Below are positions 17,401 to 28,000 of a stretch of DNA of 64,000 nucleotides, piece after piece; within the stretch, counting starts at the first letter, position 1; every line of letters starts with the position of its first letter. The position numbers were made by a program, and so were the translations under genes. This DNA comes from Paraflavitalea devenefica (GTDB taxonomy: Bacteria; Bacteroidota; Bacteroidia; Chitinophagales; Chitinophagaceae), in NCBI RefSeq assembly GCF_011759375.1, contig NZ_JAARML010000002.1, positions 434,001 to 498,000 of the forward strand. Reading direction: 5' to 3'. The notes below the pieces were generated by a model. It had not been told where the DNA came from, searched no databases, and saw only the letters and a program-made list of their open reading frames with translations.

Positions 17401-17475
17401 GGATCGTTAGCTCAGTTGGTTTAGAGCGCTGCTTTGACAGAGCAGAGGTCACTGGTTCGAGCCCAGTACGATCCA
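17401..17475 (+). tRNA. tRNA-Val (anticodon GAC)
   Basis: A complete cloverleaf can be folded by eye. The acceptor stem is GGATCGT with ACGATCC, the D arm GCTC...GAGC, and the anticodon stem CTGCT/AGCAG with loop TTGACAG, giving anticodon GAC. The T arm is ACTGG TTCGAGC CCAGT. The 3' CCA is not encoded. It reads GUC and GUU valine codons. Confidence 0.95.
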
Positions 17476-17669
17476 CTTTCTTCCGCCGGAACTCCGGGAG
17501 GCGGATGACGCAATAACCAACGGTATCCCATTATATCCCATTAGATGCCGTTTTCTCTGCCAACCTTTCGCCGGCCTGTATCAGACGGCTTCCAGCGAGA
17601 TCAATGAGTTCCTGAATTTGACTGATACTTACAGAATACCCCAAAAATGTGTACTTTGGATGCTTATAA

Positions 17670-18815
17670 ATGAGAAACCTGCACGGTCATATCAACCGGA
17701 ACTTTGGTCTCGATGTTTGCCGTTGCCTGGCTGTGAGTATGGTCCTGTTTGTGCATAGCAACCAGCATATCTTTAAGACCCCTTTCCCTTTTTTGTGGTA
17801 TTTACCTATTGGCGGAGTAGAGCTTTTTTTCTCCCTGAGTGGCTTTTTGATCGGGAGTATCCTGCTTGGTTTATTCGATAGCCAATCCGTGTCTCTCAGG
17901 GATATCGTTGTATTCTGGACCAAACGCTGGTTAAGGACACTGCCTTTGTATTATGTCCTGTACCTTGTTTACCTGATACTCTACAACCAGTTAATCCACC
18001 CCATTTCCTTCGATGTTCGTTACTTATTGTTTCTGCACAATTTTACTACTCCTCCGCCGGCATTTTTCGGCGAATCTTCCACCCTCAGTATTGAGGAATG
18101 GTTTTATTTTACAGTACCTTTATTGATCTACATTGTATTATTCCTGGCGAAACAATTAAAAAAAACTTTCCTGTCAGGTACTCAGGCGTATAGCATAGGT
18201 GCCGTTGCTCTAATCATTTTTAGCGTACTTATGCGAGGGCAATATATGAACACAGGCCGCTTTATTGCCGTAACGGTGATCTTTAGAATGGATGCTATTG
18301 CTTATGGTCTCCTGATGGCATATTATTCGAAATGTATTGCACGAATGCCGAACCAAAGGGCAGCTTCTGTCATCGCTGCAGGCACCGTTCTTTGGTTCAT
18401 AGCAGCCATTATCAGGCTCAAATACTTCTATGGATTTGCTGAGCAATGTTATTATTTGTTCAGTGGTATTGGGACTGCACTGGTCGTGCTGGGCTTCCAT
18501 TATTTTTCATTCAGGAAACGACCCCGTATTATTCCATACATTAGCAAGATATCTTACTCCATTTATTTAGTGCATTTCACGGGTGTTATCACTCCACTCG
18601 TTTATTTTTTTCCCAGGAAGGATAAGGCAGACGAGTGGCTGATGCTGTTACTGGCATTGGTATTGACATTTTTGCTTGCATCCCTGACCTATTATTTTAT
18701 TGAAAGGCCTTTCCTGCGATTACGGACGCTATGGTTCCCCCAAAAAGCAAAAAGTGCTGTAATAAACCTGCATAACGAGACATTGCGTGAGCCATCCGGT
18801 ATCTCTTCATTATGA
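17670..18815 (+). CDS. Acyltransferase family 3 (OafA/YrhL-like) membrane protein
   Basis: A 381-residue multi-pass membrane protein of the acyltransferase-3 family, which O-acylates surface sugars such as lipopolysaccharide or exopolysaccharide. The N-terminus has GLDVCRCLAVSMVLFVHSNQH (the family RxxA and VxxxH region), followed by GGVELFFSLSGFLIGSIL and SIEEWFYFTVPLLIY, all typical. About ten helices can be counted, the last ones being ISYSIYLVHFTG and TYYFIERPF. No SGNH domain is fused. It has no obvious operon partner. Confidence 0.88.
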   Translation: MRNLHGHINRNFGLDVCRCLAVSMVLFVHSNQHIFKTPFPFLWYLPIGGVELFFSLSGFLIGSILLGLFDSQSVSLRDIVVFWTKRWLRTLPLYYVLYLVYLILYNQLIHPISFDVRYLLFLHNFTTPPPAFFGESSTLSIEEWFYFTVPLLIYIVLFLAKQLKKTFLSGTQAYSIGAVALIIFSVLMRGQYMNTGRFIAVTVIFRMDAIAYGLLMAYYSKCIARMPNQRAASVIAAGTVLWFIAAIIRLKYFYGFAEQCYYLFSGIGTALVVLGFHYFSFRKRPRIIPYISKISYSIYLVHFTGVITPLVYFFPRKDKADEWLMLLLALVLTFLLASLTYYFIERPFLRLRTLWFPQKAKSAVINLHNETLREPSGISSL

Positions 18816-18836
18816 GAGGGCCGTTCAAAATAACGA

Positions 18837-19052
18837 TTAATCCGGTTCATCCGTATCTTTATTCATCTGCTGTATAATATTGCTTACTTCCTGTTCCGTA
18901 CTCTTCAGCCTGGCTTTGCAAAACTCCAGCAGGAAGGAGGCCCTTTTCAGCTTTTCGGCCAATACATCTACCGATACTGTTTCCGCCTCAATATCTGCCG
19001 CTATTTCTTTTAATTCTTCGTAGGCTGCCTCATAGGTCAGTGCTTCTTTCAT
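18837..19052 (-). CDS. xseB: Exodeoxyribonuclease VII small subunit
   Basis: A 71-residue helical protein (TYEAAYEELKEIAADIEAE, then VLAEKLKRASFLLEFCKARL) that matches XseB, the small subunit that forms a complex with XseA to degrade single-stranded DNA. It overlaps the end of xseA by 23 bp on the same strand, so translation is probably coupled. Length and pattern are normal. It converges on the acyltransferase gene. Confidence 0.92.
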   Translation of the reverse strand: MKEALTYEAAYEELKEIAADIEAETVSVDVLAEKLKRASFLLEFCKARLKSTEQEVSNIIQQMNKDTDEPD

Positions 19053-20403
19053 CGGCTGGTTGTTTAGCTTTGATGGTGGTGGAAATATTGGTATTGTCTA
19101 AAAGAACATTAATGTCTGCCCCCACCGGCAGCAAACTGGCATCTGTTGTAATCCTGCCCTGGTAGGATACCAGAGCGAACCCTCTTTTAAGAATGCTGGC
19201 CGGATGCAGTACCTGCAACAGCTTTTCTAACCCTTGTATGGACTCCCGCTCATGCGAGAGGAGCCGGTAGCCGGAAAACCGGAGCTGGTGATTGATATTG
19301 GAGAGGTCTTTCTGCTTGCTGTTGAACAGGATGGCTGGCTTAATAGTCAGTTCATGGCCGATTGCATCCAGCTCACGATGATAACGGTGCAGGCCGGCCT
19401 GTGCTTCATGCAGTAATTGCCTTTCTGTAGTGACCAGTTCCGATTTTTTATCAGCCACCCATTGTTGTACTTTGACCAGTAACTTATGCTGCAGCAGGTT
19501 GATCCTGTCTTCAAAAACCCGGTTGTGCGCAATAAGGAACTCTGCCACTTTAGTGGGCGTTTTAAGCGGGGTATGGGCCATCAGGTCTACAATCGTTTCA
19601 TTGTGCTGGTGGCCAATACCGGTAATAATGGGAATAGGGAACTTGGCGGTAACCTGTCCCAATATAAATGTATCAAAGACCAGGAAATCAGTAGAAGCGC
19701 CACCGCCCCGGATAATGACTACTGCGTCATAAGGTTTTCCGGAGGTAAAAACGTCCAACAGTCTTTCTTTGATCTGTGCGGCATTCACCTCTCCCTGTAC
19801 CGTGGTAAAATAAGTATCTATAAAAAAATGGTAACCGTATTGGTTATTGAGCAGGGTATGGTGGAAATCCTGGTAGCCGGCTGATGTTTGTGCGGTTACT
19901 ACCGCAATGCGCTGCAACACAATAGGCAGTGGAAGTTGCTTATTGACAGTAATATAACTATCTCCAATCTTTTGAATATAGGCGCTGCATTCGGTTAACA
20001 AACGCTGCAGGGTGGCTTGTTTCTGTTGCTCTAACTGCCCGATGGTATAGCCGGCGTCAATATCCAGCAGGGTGAGCTTCAGCCCATACACCGGGCTATA
20101 ATCAATAGACACCTTGATCAGCACCTGCAACCCATCGGTAAAACGCTGGCCGGTGATCCTTTCAAAAACGCTGATCTGCCGGGCGCCTGTTGTCCAGGCC
20201 GCCGCACTGATCTTTGCCTTCAGGCCGGTGGAACCCACCTGTTTTTCTACCAGGTCAAAATAATGAAACCCTTTCGCCGGCTGGAATTTATGGCCTGAGA
20301 TCTCCGCCACTACCCAATAATACTGCCCTTCAAACCGGTCTTTTAGCACGGCTTCAATCTGGTAGGTAAGTTCCGATAACTGGAGGGCTGGTATTGTTAT
20401 CAT
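19030..20403 (-). CDS. xseA: Exodeoxyribonuclease VII large subunit
   Basis: A 457-residue XseA. The N-terminal OB-fold carries YWVVAEISGHKFQPAKGFHYFDL and the catalytic domain holds VVTAQTSAGYQDFHHTL, DAVVIIRGGGASTDFLVFD and PIITGIGHQHNETIVDLMAHTPLKTPTKVAEFL, the signature region of the family. A coiled-coil C-terminus (QQWVADKKSELVTTERQLLH) binds XseB. The reading frame is complete. The ATG is at 20401-20403, with a TAATTTTG -7 element upstream. It shares a divergent promoter region with the HMA gene. Confidence 0.97.
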   Translation of the reverse strand: MITIPALQLSELTYQIEAVLKDRFEGQYYWVVAEISGHKFQPAKGFHYFDLVEKQVGSTGLKAKISAAAWTTGARQISVFERITGQRFTDGLQVLIKVSIDYSPVYGLKLTLLDIDAGYTIGQLEQQKQATLQRLLTECSAYIQKIGDSYITVNKQLPLPIVLQRIAVVTAQTSAGYQDFHHTLLNNQYGYHFFIDTYFTTVQGEVNAAQIKERLLDVFTSGKPYDAVVIIRGGGASTDFLVFDTFILGQVTAKFPIPIITGIGHQHNETIVDLMAHTPLKTPTKVAEFLIAHNRVFEDRINLLQHKLLVKVQQWVADKKSELVTTERQLLHEAQAGLHRYHRELDAIGHELTIKPAILFNSKQKDLSNINHQLRFSGYRLLSHERESIQGLEKLLQVLHPASILKRGFALVSYQGRITTDASLLPVGADINVLLDNTNISTTIKAKQPADERSTDL

Positions 20404-20422
20404 ACAGGCTGATTGGGCATTC

Positions 20423-20430
20423 CAAAATTA
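20423..20430 (-). promoter_or_regulatory. -7 element of xseA
   Basis: TAATTTTG on the minus strand fits TAnnTTTG and lies 19 bases before the xseA start codon. Confidence 0.45.
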
Positions 20431-20478
20431 TATAACATTTACCGTAAATAGTATAACAGTCAGGCTATTGGCTAAAGG

Positions 20479-20486
20479 TAGCTTTG
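20479..20486 (+). promoter_or_regulatory. -7 element of the HMA gene
   Basis: TAGCTTTG fits TAnnTTTG; the ATG follows after only four bases, again suggesting a leaderless transcript. Confidence 0.5.
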
Positions 20487-20490
20487 TACC

Positions 20491-20703
20491 ATGAAAACAA
20501 TACAATTCAAAACAAATATCAAATGTTCAGGGTGCATTGCCAAAGTATCTCCTGAATTAAACAAAACAGTAGGAAGGGACAACTGGAAGGTGAACCTGGA
20601 ATCTTCTGATAAAGTACTTACTGTATCTGATGAAGAAGTGAGTGAAACCGACATTCAGGAAGCGCTTGCAAAGGTGGGGTATAAGGCTGAAAAGATCGGA
20701 TAA
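20491..20703 (+). CDS. Heavy-metal-associated domain protein
   Basis: A 70-residue single HMA domain, the size of copper chaperones such as CopZ/Atx1. The metal-binding motif is CSGC (C12, C15) after the first strand (TIQFKTNI). The usual M-x-C-x-x-C has Lys before the first Cys instead of a T-C or H-C context, so metal preference is uncertain. It is probably a cytoplasmic metallochaperone. It is divergent from xseA and no P-type ATPase or copper regulator lies nearby. Confidence 0.85.
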   Translation: MKTIQFKTNIKCSGCIAKVSPELNKTVGRDNWKVNLESSDKVLTVSDEEVSETDIQEALAKVGYKAEKIG

Positions 20704-20728
20704 ATAAAAGGGGGCGATGAGCCCCCTT
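20702..20728 (-). terminator. Terminator of the tandem paralog genes
   Basis: AAGGGGGC (20708-20715) pairs with GCCCCCTT (20721-20728). On the minus strand it is followed by TTTATTT, and its right arm reaches into the stop codon of the gene ending at 20727. On the plus strand the hairpin also ends the HMA gene but lacks a T tail there. Confidence 0.6.
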
Positions 20729-21881
20729 AAAAATCCCAGTTAATAAAAGGAAGGGAACGTTTACTGTTTACATTCCATAGGCCCAGTTGTATGCCTTTCA
20801 GGTTCTTGCAATGATTCAGCAATGCTATCTGCAAACCTCTGCCCCTGATGGTCCTGTTGGCCAGGCCACTGATTATAACACCTTTAAATTCTTTGCAGGT
20901 AGTTGAGATACCTGTAATATGCAGACCGGTCATTTCTATACCAGCGCAAATACCTCCATTAATGCTGACCCCTCTTATACGTAAATCGCCTACCAGGCCA
21001 CCACCACTGAGGCTGAGGCCAGTTACCTCAGACGTCATATCTGATTTATCTACTGAATCAGGGTAATTGATAGGATGGGGTGTTTGCAAAATATGGAAAG
21101 CAGCATACATACTGGCAAACACACTCAGCAGGTCAACGCTGATGTTCATGCCCCGTATGATTAGTGTGTCATTCTCTGCAAGCGTCATCGTTTGCAGACC
21201 AAGATTCAGCCCACTTATTTTGCTGGCATTGGTAGGAGTGAACCATACCCACTTTTTAGCAATAAAGGGTTTTCTTTTTTTATTAGTGTCTTCATCAATC
21301 TGCGGGTTCACACCCTCAAAGTAATAAGTCTGCCCGCGTTGGTCGTAAAGCCTGCCCACTCCCTGTGCAGAAAGGTATGGCACCAGTTCATAGGTCGTAG
21401 AGCGGCTGCTGTCTTTGGTGTAGGATACAGTCGTTTCCACCGGGAACTTTTTCAGGGTATCACCTTTTACAAATACATAGCTGCACCTGGTTAAAGAGTA
21501 ATGGGCATAAAGCCCGAACATGCGGTCGCCAATCATCCGTATCTTTTTGAACTGTCCGGGGTGCAGGGCCAGTGTATCAATACGGTCATTATTTGTAGCC
21601 GTTTTCCTGGCATTAAGATAAGGGGTATAATAGATCGAGTCGTTACGTATATCAACTACCCGCATAGACACTATTCGCTTATCTTTTAAAACAATAAGGT
21701 AAACACAATTGCGGTAAATATAAAAAGCGCTCCGGCCGGGCTGGTAATCATTTTGATCGAAAGTCAGCCCCCTGTTTTTCTTTACAAAATACAGGTTCTG
21801 GGCACTGCTGTCTTCCTGTGCAAAGGAACTTACGGTAATACCGCATAAACCTATCAGTGTGATGATAATAAAACGAACCAT
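20727..21881 (-). CDS. Secreted hypothetical protein with C-terminal surface-repeat-like region (paralog 1)
   Basis: This 384-residue protein has a signal peptide (MVRFIIITLIGLCGITVSSFA). The N-terminal part shares blocks with the next gene, such as YQPGRSAFYIYRNCVYLIVL and LALHPGQFKKIRM. The C-terminal half consists of Gly-rich beta repeats (LTGLSLSGGGLVGDLRI, MTGLHITGIS) ending in GIQLGLWNVNSKRSLPFINW, a tail pattern seen in Bacteroidota outer-surface proteins called LA_2272-like surface repeat proteins. Function is unknown. It is the downstream member of a tandem pair whose duplicated upstream flank is also shared. Confidence 0.65.
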   Translation of the reverse strand: MVRFIIITLIGLCGITVSSFAQEDSSAQNLYFVKKNRGLTFDQNDYQPGRSAFYIYRNCVYLIVLKDKRIVSMRVVDIRNDSIYYTPYLNARKTATNNDRIDTLALHPGQFKKIRMIGDRMFGLYAHYSLTRCSYVFVKGDTLKKFPVETTVSYTKDSSRSTTYELVPYLSAQGVGRLYDQRGQTYYFEGVNPQIDEDTNKKRKPFIAKKWVWFTPTNASKISGLNLGLQTMTLAENDTLIIRGMNISVDLLSVFASMYAAFHILQTPHPINYPDSVDKSDMTSEVTGLSLSGGGLVGDLRIRGVSINGGICAGIEMTGLHITGISTTCKEFKGVIISGLANRTIRGRGLQIALLNHCKNLKGIQLGLWNVNSKRSLPFINWDF

Positions 21882-21946
21882 TGGCAGGTATTTAGGGTTT
21901 ATTGTCTACAAACTATTGTGCCAGGCTGGGTACTTCCAATGGGACC

Positions 21947-23080
21947 TTAGAAATTCCAGTTAATCAATGGTAGCTTTCGTTTATTGTTCACGTTCCATAA
22001 GCCCACCTGTACACCTTTAAAATCCTTGCACAAATTGAACAGGCTTATCTGCAGCCCCCTGCCTTTAGTGGATGCATTACAGAGTCCGCCGATCATTACC
22101 CCTTTGAACTCCTGGTTTACATTGAGCAGACAGGTGATCTGCACACCGTTGACTTCAGTTACTCCACTCACAATGCCATTGATGGCCAGTCCGCACATCT
22201 TGAAATCACCTATCACTCCACCGCCGCTAATGCTGAGCCCCGCTATCTTACTCTTCATATTCGTTTTATCTACGGTATCGGGCAGATCAGCTCTGGTAAG
22301 ACGAGCAATAGCATACCCAACAACGAACGTAGTTAATAAGTCGGCATTCAGGTTTACCCCATGTATTACCAGCGAATCATTATCGGCAAGCGTCCATGTT
22401 TGAAGGCCGATATTCAGGCCGCTTATTTTGTTCACATTGGTAGGGGTGACCCAGGCCCATTTTTTAATGACCGGGGGCATGTTCTTTTTGAGGGTGTCTT
22501 CAAAACGTTGTTTACTGGTGCCTTCATAATAGGAAGCTGTTTCGCGCTGCTCGTAAACCTTGTCAAGCCCTTGTTGCGTGAGATAAGGTATAAGATCATA
22601 AGTAGTGGAATGGCTGCCATCTGCGGAATATTCCGTTTCTGTCCTGAACGGGAAGGTTTTGGGTTCCCGGCTTTTTTCAAACACATACTGGCCTTTCACT
22701 AAGGAATAACTTGTATAGATCCCGAAGGCCTGGTCACTGGGCATCCTTATCTTTTTAAGCTGTCCGGGATGCAGGGCCAGTGTATCCCTGGAGCCATTGC
22801 TTTTAGTGGCGATGCCAGTGTAACGGGTGTAATAGATTGAGTCATTCCGTATATCGATCACACGGGCTGGTACTGTCTTTTTATCTGCTAAAACAAAAGT
22901 ATAAACGCAGTTCCGGTAAATATAAAAGGCATTCCTGCCAGGCTGGTAATCATTCTTTTCGAAAATTACCTCACCGTTCTTCCGGACAAAATAAAGATTC
23001 TGGTCGCTGTCTTCCTGTGCAAAGCTGCTTCCGGTCATACCGCATAAGTTTATAAGAGCGATGGTAATAAAGCGAATCAT
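21947..23080 (-). CDS. Secreted hypothetical protein with C-terminal surface-repeat-like region (paralog 2)
   Basis: A 377-residue paralog of the gene at 20727. The ATG at 23078-23080 gives a signal peptide (MIRFITIALINLCGMTGSSFA); an in-frame start at 23203 exists but would add unrelated residues. Shared blocks include YQPGRNAFYIYRNCVYTFVL, VIDIRNDSIYYTRY, ALHPGQLKKIRM, TPTNVNKISGLNIGLQTWTL and GVQVGLWNVNNKRKLPLINW. Identity with paralog 1 looks around half. About 70 bp upstream of each start are also alike, so the duplication took regulatory DNA with it. It may be regulated by the divergent HTH gene at 23309. Confidence 0.65.
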   Translation of the reverse strand: MIRFITIALINLCGMTGSSFAQEDSDQNLYFVRKNGEVIFEKNDYQPGRNAFYIYRNCVYTFVLADKKTVPARVIDIRNDSIYYTRYTGIATKSNGSRDTLALHPGQLKKIRMPSDQAFGIYTSYSLVKGQYVFEKSREPKTFPFRTETEYSADGSHSTTYDLIPYLTQQGLDKVYEQRETASYYEGTSKQRFEDTLKKNMPPVIKKWAWVTPTNVNKISGLNIGLQTWTLADNDSLVIHGVNLNADLLTTFVVGYAIARLTRADLPDTVDKTNMKSKIAGLSISGGGVIGDFKMCGLAINGIVSGVTEVNGVQITCLLNVNQEFKGVMIGGLCNASTKGRGLQISLFNLCKDFKGVQVGLWNVNNKRKLPLINWNF

Positions 23081-23308
23081 TGGCAGGTATTTGGGGTTCA
23101 TGCCCACAAACATATCCTGCCAGGCCCGCTGCACCCAATGGGAAATAACTACCAGCCTGCCTCCCTTTGCAATCCGCCATAAAATTGGCCAACCTGTCCT
23201 CATCCGCTATGGAATAATCGTTATATAATAGCCTTTTATTTACTTTAATGGCAGAAATCCGTAAACAAATCATAGGTATTACGGATTTTCAGTAATTTCC
23301 TGTTTGTC

Positions 23309-24301
23309 ATGGAAACACAACAATTGCAGCAACAGCTTTTCCGGCATTTAAAAGAAAGCCTGCCCGCCCACCTTTCACTCGTAGATGAACTGTGCCACCT
23401 GCTCGACCTGAGTGCTGACAGCGTGTACCGCCGTATCAGGGGAGAGAAGCCGGTTACCCTCATTGAGCTGAAACAAATATGTGAACATTATCATATTTCA
23501 CTGGACCAGTTATTGCAATTGAAAAACGATTCCGTGCTTTTCCAGGCGCCAGGGATTACACGCCATGCTATTCCTTTTGCTGATCATATGAGGGGCATGC
23601 TGGAACAGTTTAAATATTTCAATTCTTTCAAACAGCGGGAAATCTATTACCTGTGTAAAGATGCTCCTTTCTGGTACTTCTATCTTTTTCCCGGCATGGC
23701 GGCCTTCAAAACCTTTTTCTGGGCAAAGACCATAAATAATGAACCGGCCCTGGCCAATAAATCGTTTTCCCTGGAAGAATATCCTTTTGAAGATTGTTTT
23801 GCCATTGGCCGGCAGATCCTGGAAGAACACAGCCTCATGCATACAGTGGAACTGTGGAACCTTGAAAGTATTCACAGCAGCATCAACCAGATCGCTTACT
23901 ACAGGGATGCCGGTATTTTCAGGCATAAAGAAGACCTAATGGCTGTTGTTGAATCCTTTATCCAGATGCTGGATCACCTGCAGGCGCAGGCCGCCAAAGG
24001 AGTTAAATTTATGCCGGGCGCTACGGATGTAGCCCACAAAGGGCCTATTCAGTTTTATGTAAATGAACTCATCCTGGGCAACAATACCATTCTTCTGAAT
24101 CTCGATGATAAGAAATTATCCATGATCACCTATAGTGTGTTCAGTTACCTCATCACCCGGGATGACCGGTTTGCCGGCAAAGCTTTTGATACCTTCAATA
24201 CCTTACTCAGCCGCTCTACGCTTGTGAGCAAGTCGGGTGAGAAAGACAGGAACCGCTTCTTTAATACGCTCAGGGATAAAGTGGATCAACTGAGAAAATG
24301 A
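23309..24301 (+). CDS. Putative helix-turn-helix regulator
   Basis: A 330-residue protein. Residues 10-70 resemble a Xre/BetR-type helix-turn-helix: LVDELCHLLDLSADSVYRRIRG followed by VTLIELKQICEHYHISLDQLL. The remaining 260 residues are helical and soluble with no recognised domain (for example PFWYFYLFPGMAAFKTFF and YVNELILGNNTILLNLDD); they may sense a ligand. It is divergent from the tandem paralogs with 228 bp between, which fits a regulator of that pair, but no operator was recognised. Proteins of this type are widespread orphans in Bacteroidota. Confidence 0.6.
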   Translation: METQQLQQQLFRHLKESLPAHLSLVDELCHLLDLSADSVYRRIRGEKPVTLIELKQICEHYHISLDQLLQLKNDSVLFQAPGITRHAIPFADHMRGMLEQFKYFNSFKQREIYYLCKDAPFWYFYLFPGMAAFKTFFWAKTINNEPALANKSFSLEEYPFEDCFAIGRQILEEHSLMHTVELWNLESIHSSINQIAYYRDAGIFRHKEDLMAVVESFIQMLDHLQAQAAKGVKFMPGATDVAHKGPIQFYVNELILGNNTILLNLDDKKLSMITYSVFSYLITRDDRFAGKAFDTFNTLLSRSTLVSKSGEKDRNRFFNTLRDKVDQLRK

Positions 24302-24468
24302 TCACCCGGGGGGTGCCTGGGTTGGACCTTCGTTGTAGGGTGTTACTAACAGTATGGTAATGTTGCTTGTACGTTATTAATTTACTGCTGCCAGGATTTT
24401 TTTTGTGTTAGGCTGCGTTTTGTATTCAAATAATTCAATAAATTTAGAGTACCTAAACCTATCCTAAC

Positions 24469-25038
24469 ATGCTTGTATCCTCTACTCGTCATTCCTTTAT
24501 TTGCGTCATTATCATCTTTAGTATATCCGTTTTTTTCTCTGCACCGGTATATGCACAAGGCAAGAAACAGCTTACTCCTGCTGCCAAAGCAGTAAAGATC
24601 GGCCTCATTGATCAGTTAAGACTAAGAAAAGAATACAAGGCCTATGATGCTGCCAGGGAAAAGCTGGCAAAGGAAAACCAGGCCGAAAAGAAATCTTTTG
24701 ATCAGCAACTCCTGCTGATAGATAATCAAACAAAAAAACAGTTAAAGCAGGATAGCCTTAAGGGTGGCAAAGGCCGTGCAGGTATTGTGCAGCATGCAGA
24801 CGACAGGCGATCGGCCATTAATGGCACCCATCAACTGGCCCAAAAGAAAAGGCATCAGGACAGAATAGCGCTCATGCAGCAATATGAGCAAAAGATCCAG
24901 GCTGCCATACAAGCTGTGATGGTGGAAGGCGGCTTTACAGACGTTAAACCGTTAAGTAAGGATAAAGAAAAAGATAAAGCTGCGAATGGACCCGGGAGCA
25001 TTGATATCACTGACCTTGTCCTGAAAAAACTCAATTAA
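24469..25038 (+). CDS. Skp/OmpH-family periplasmic chaperone-like protein
   Basis: A 189-residue protein with a signal peptide (ending SAPVYAQG) and a long charged coiled coil (QLRLRKEYKAYDAAREKLAKENQAEKKSF, LAQKKRHQDRIALMQQYEQKI) followed by the short beta piece MVEGGFTDVKPL. This order is that of Skp/OmpH holdases, which carry unfolded proteins across the periplasm. It ends 15 bp before the RHS giant, so the two are probably cotranscribed and the chaperone may serve it. The Lys/Asp-rich C-terminus is extra. Similarity was judged by pattern only. Confidence 0.65.
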   Translation: MLVSSTRHSFICVIIIFSISVFFSAPVYAQGKKQLTPAAKAVKIGLIDQLRLRKEYKAYDAAREKLAKENQAEKKSFDQQLLLIDNQTKKQLKQDSLKGGKGRAGIVQHADDRRSAINGTHQLAQKKRHQDRIALMQQYEQKIQAAIQAVMVEGGFTDVKPLSKDKEKDKAANGPGSIDITDLVLKKLN

Positions 25039-25053
25039 ACCTCACTGATTCTT

Positions 25054-28000
25054 ATGAGACTACTTTTACCTTATCCTGCAGCGCGCCTGCGCCGGTTCCT
25101 CCTGTCTATTACTATCTTATGCTGCGCCAATATGGTGGCCCAGGCCCAGTGCTATGAAGATTTTTATGTTTACCAGTCCTATCCTTACGGGCAACTTTGT
25201 TCGCCGCAGTATGTAACCCTGCGTGCAGAGTATTATAACTATTCCGGGAACTACGTATACGGAGAATTCCGCTGGTACAGCAGTGATACAGATCCCTGGC
25301 CTGTACAAACCAATACCATGTACATTGATCCCTATACTTATTCAGCTTATGCCGAATATTCGGTCTATGCCAATACAGGTGTAACGGTTTGGGTAAGTTT
25401 CTATAATTATAATACCGGTTGCGAATCGTACAGAACGCCTTATACCTTTTATTTCAGTCCTATTCCTTATGTGTGGCAGGACTATGCCGTCAAATGCGGC
25501 TGGGATGTAGCCAAAGTACAATTGAGCAGCAATACACCGGGCGTTACCTTCCAACTGTATAAGCTATATGAATATTATGATCCCTGGTATGGATACGTAC
25601 AGGACTACCAGTTTGTCAACAGTAATACGACCGGTTATTTTGAAATATGGGATTTCGATCCTGCCACGGATGCTGAGAAGTATTATGCCAAAGTATACCA
25701 GCCTTATGGTTGTAGCGTTAATTATTATTACCAGCTTTATTTTGAAATAACCTCAGGATCTCCACCTACCATATCCGGCAATACGAACGTCACAGCAGGA
25801 TCTTCTACCACATTGACCGCCGGTGGAACCGCCAGCAACTTTAAGTGGTATGATGCCAACGATAACTTCCTCACAGATGGCTGGCAATATTACACACCTA
25901 CCACACTCACGCCGGGCACCTATACCTATTATGTGCGCGGTACTGATTGGACGGGTACCTGTTTATCAGATCCGGCTTCCGTTACAGTAACAGTATCTCT
26001 GCCGCCGGTCAACTATACGTCCCTGTATACCAGTTCTAATTTTACCAAAACCATTGATGTGTCAAAACCGGTAGGTACGGTAGGAGGAATGGCCGGAACC
26101 ACCGCTGCAGGCGGCGCTACGTACAGGATACCGGTGTACACACCTCCTGGGACCAACGGGTTACAACCTGCCATAAACATCGTCTATAATTCCCATGCGG
26201 GAAATGGTGTTGTTGGATATGGATGGAATATTACGGGGCTGCCTGTTATCAGCCGTACCGGCCGTAATCTTTATTATAATGGCCTTGTATCGCCGGTTTC
26301 CTATACCAGTACCGATGCCTTTATGCTGGATGGCACACGCCTGAATCCGATATCCGGTTCCAATGGCGCCAACGGTACTACCTATGCCGGAGATGCTGAG
26401 TCCTTCTCCAGGGTTACTTCTTATACTTCCGGTTCGGCCAATAACCCGGACTGGTTCAGGGTTACTGCAAAAGATGGAACCATCATGGAGTTTGGTAATA
26501 CGCCTGATGCGCGTATCCTTACTGAAAATAATAACAACGTCATGTTCTGGCGGCTAAATAAAATTATTGACATTAACGGCAACTACATCACTTTTAAATA
26601 TGAGAATGGCTTCAGGGAAAGCCGTATTGACGAGGTCAGTTATACGGGTAACAGCAATACCGGTTTACAGCCTTATAATAAGATAAAGTTCAGCTATGGA
26701 CAGCGTACGGATGTGGCGACTACCTATGAAGGGGGCTCGTCAGTAGTATTAAAACACCTGCTAACAGGGATCTCTATTAAGCATGATGCAGATGCTGTTA
26801 AAACGTATCAGTTTAACTATGGATTTGATAATGTAAAATCCATGTTGAAAGAAGTGGTGGAACTGGGCAGTGATGGCGCTGCGCTCAATAGCACTATCTT
26901 CCTGTATGGCGATCAGCCGCAGAACCTGTCTGTATCAACCACCTCAGCTTTACAGGGCGGATTCGATTTCTTTGCCGGTGACTTCAATGCAGATGGTAAG
27001 ACCGACCTGCTGGCGGCCAACCTGTATTATGACCAGGGCGTCAAATATCATTCCCAGTATGAGATAAGGAGTGATATTACTACCAGTTCTTCATCCGTGC
27101 TGTATATTAAGAGCCTGCCTACCGGTAATTCGGTCAATATGGGTGAAAAAAAGTTTAGCAACTTCCTCACTTCTGATTATAATGGCGATGGCAGGGATGA
27201 TGTATTGCAGCTCAGCACCGGGTATGGGTATACTTACCCGGGAAGCTGGAAGCGGTTGGTGAATAATGTAACGATCAATTATACAGGCAGCCACAATGGC
27301 TCCACCGGCTGGACTGATTATACCCCTACCACCTATCCCATACCATACGCCTGGGGGCAACCGTTTAATTATATTCATCATAAAGGCAACAATTTTATTC
27401 CCGGCGATTTTGATGGAGATGGCAACCAGGACTATATAATGATTCTGGCCATGAAGACGACCGAATATGAACCTGATCCGGTGGACTATTTTGGTTTTAA
27501 GGCTTTCCTTACCTGTCCTTCTACCAATGAGATCAATAGCGAGATTGTCAATTTTGGCTTTGGATCTTATCCTCCCGATTTTTATGCCAATACGGTTGCT
27601 GATGCCGATATGATCACGCCTTTTGATTTTGATGGAGATGGTAAACATGAGATACTGGTTACCAAAGACAATACCAGCTATGTATTATCTGTGCAACGTG
27701 TTTCGGCTACTACAGGTTATTCCTTTGGCGCCTTTGTGATAGCTACTACTGCTGAGGTGATCAAGAACTGTCGCGTGTATCCGGGCGATTTTAACGGCGA
27801 TAGGAAGAGTGACCTGCTTGTCAGGAATACGAATGGTAGCTGGAAAATTCTGTATAGTACCGGTGCTTCTTTTGTAGCAGCCTCCTTTTCTTTTAACCAA
27901 AGTCCGAATATTACCGGCAACTATTCAGATGATAAGATGATAGTATCGGATTTTAATGGTGATGGAAAAAGTGATATTGTGCATGGATTCCCTTATTGGG

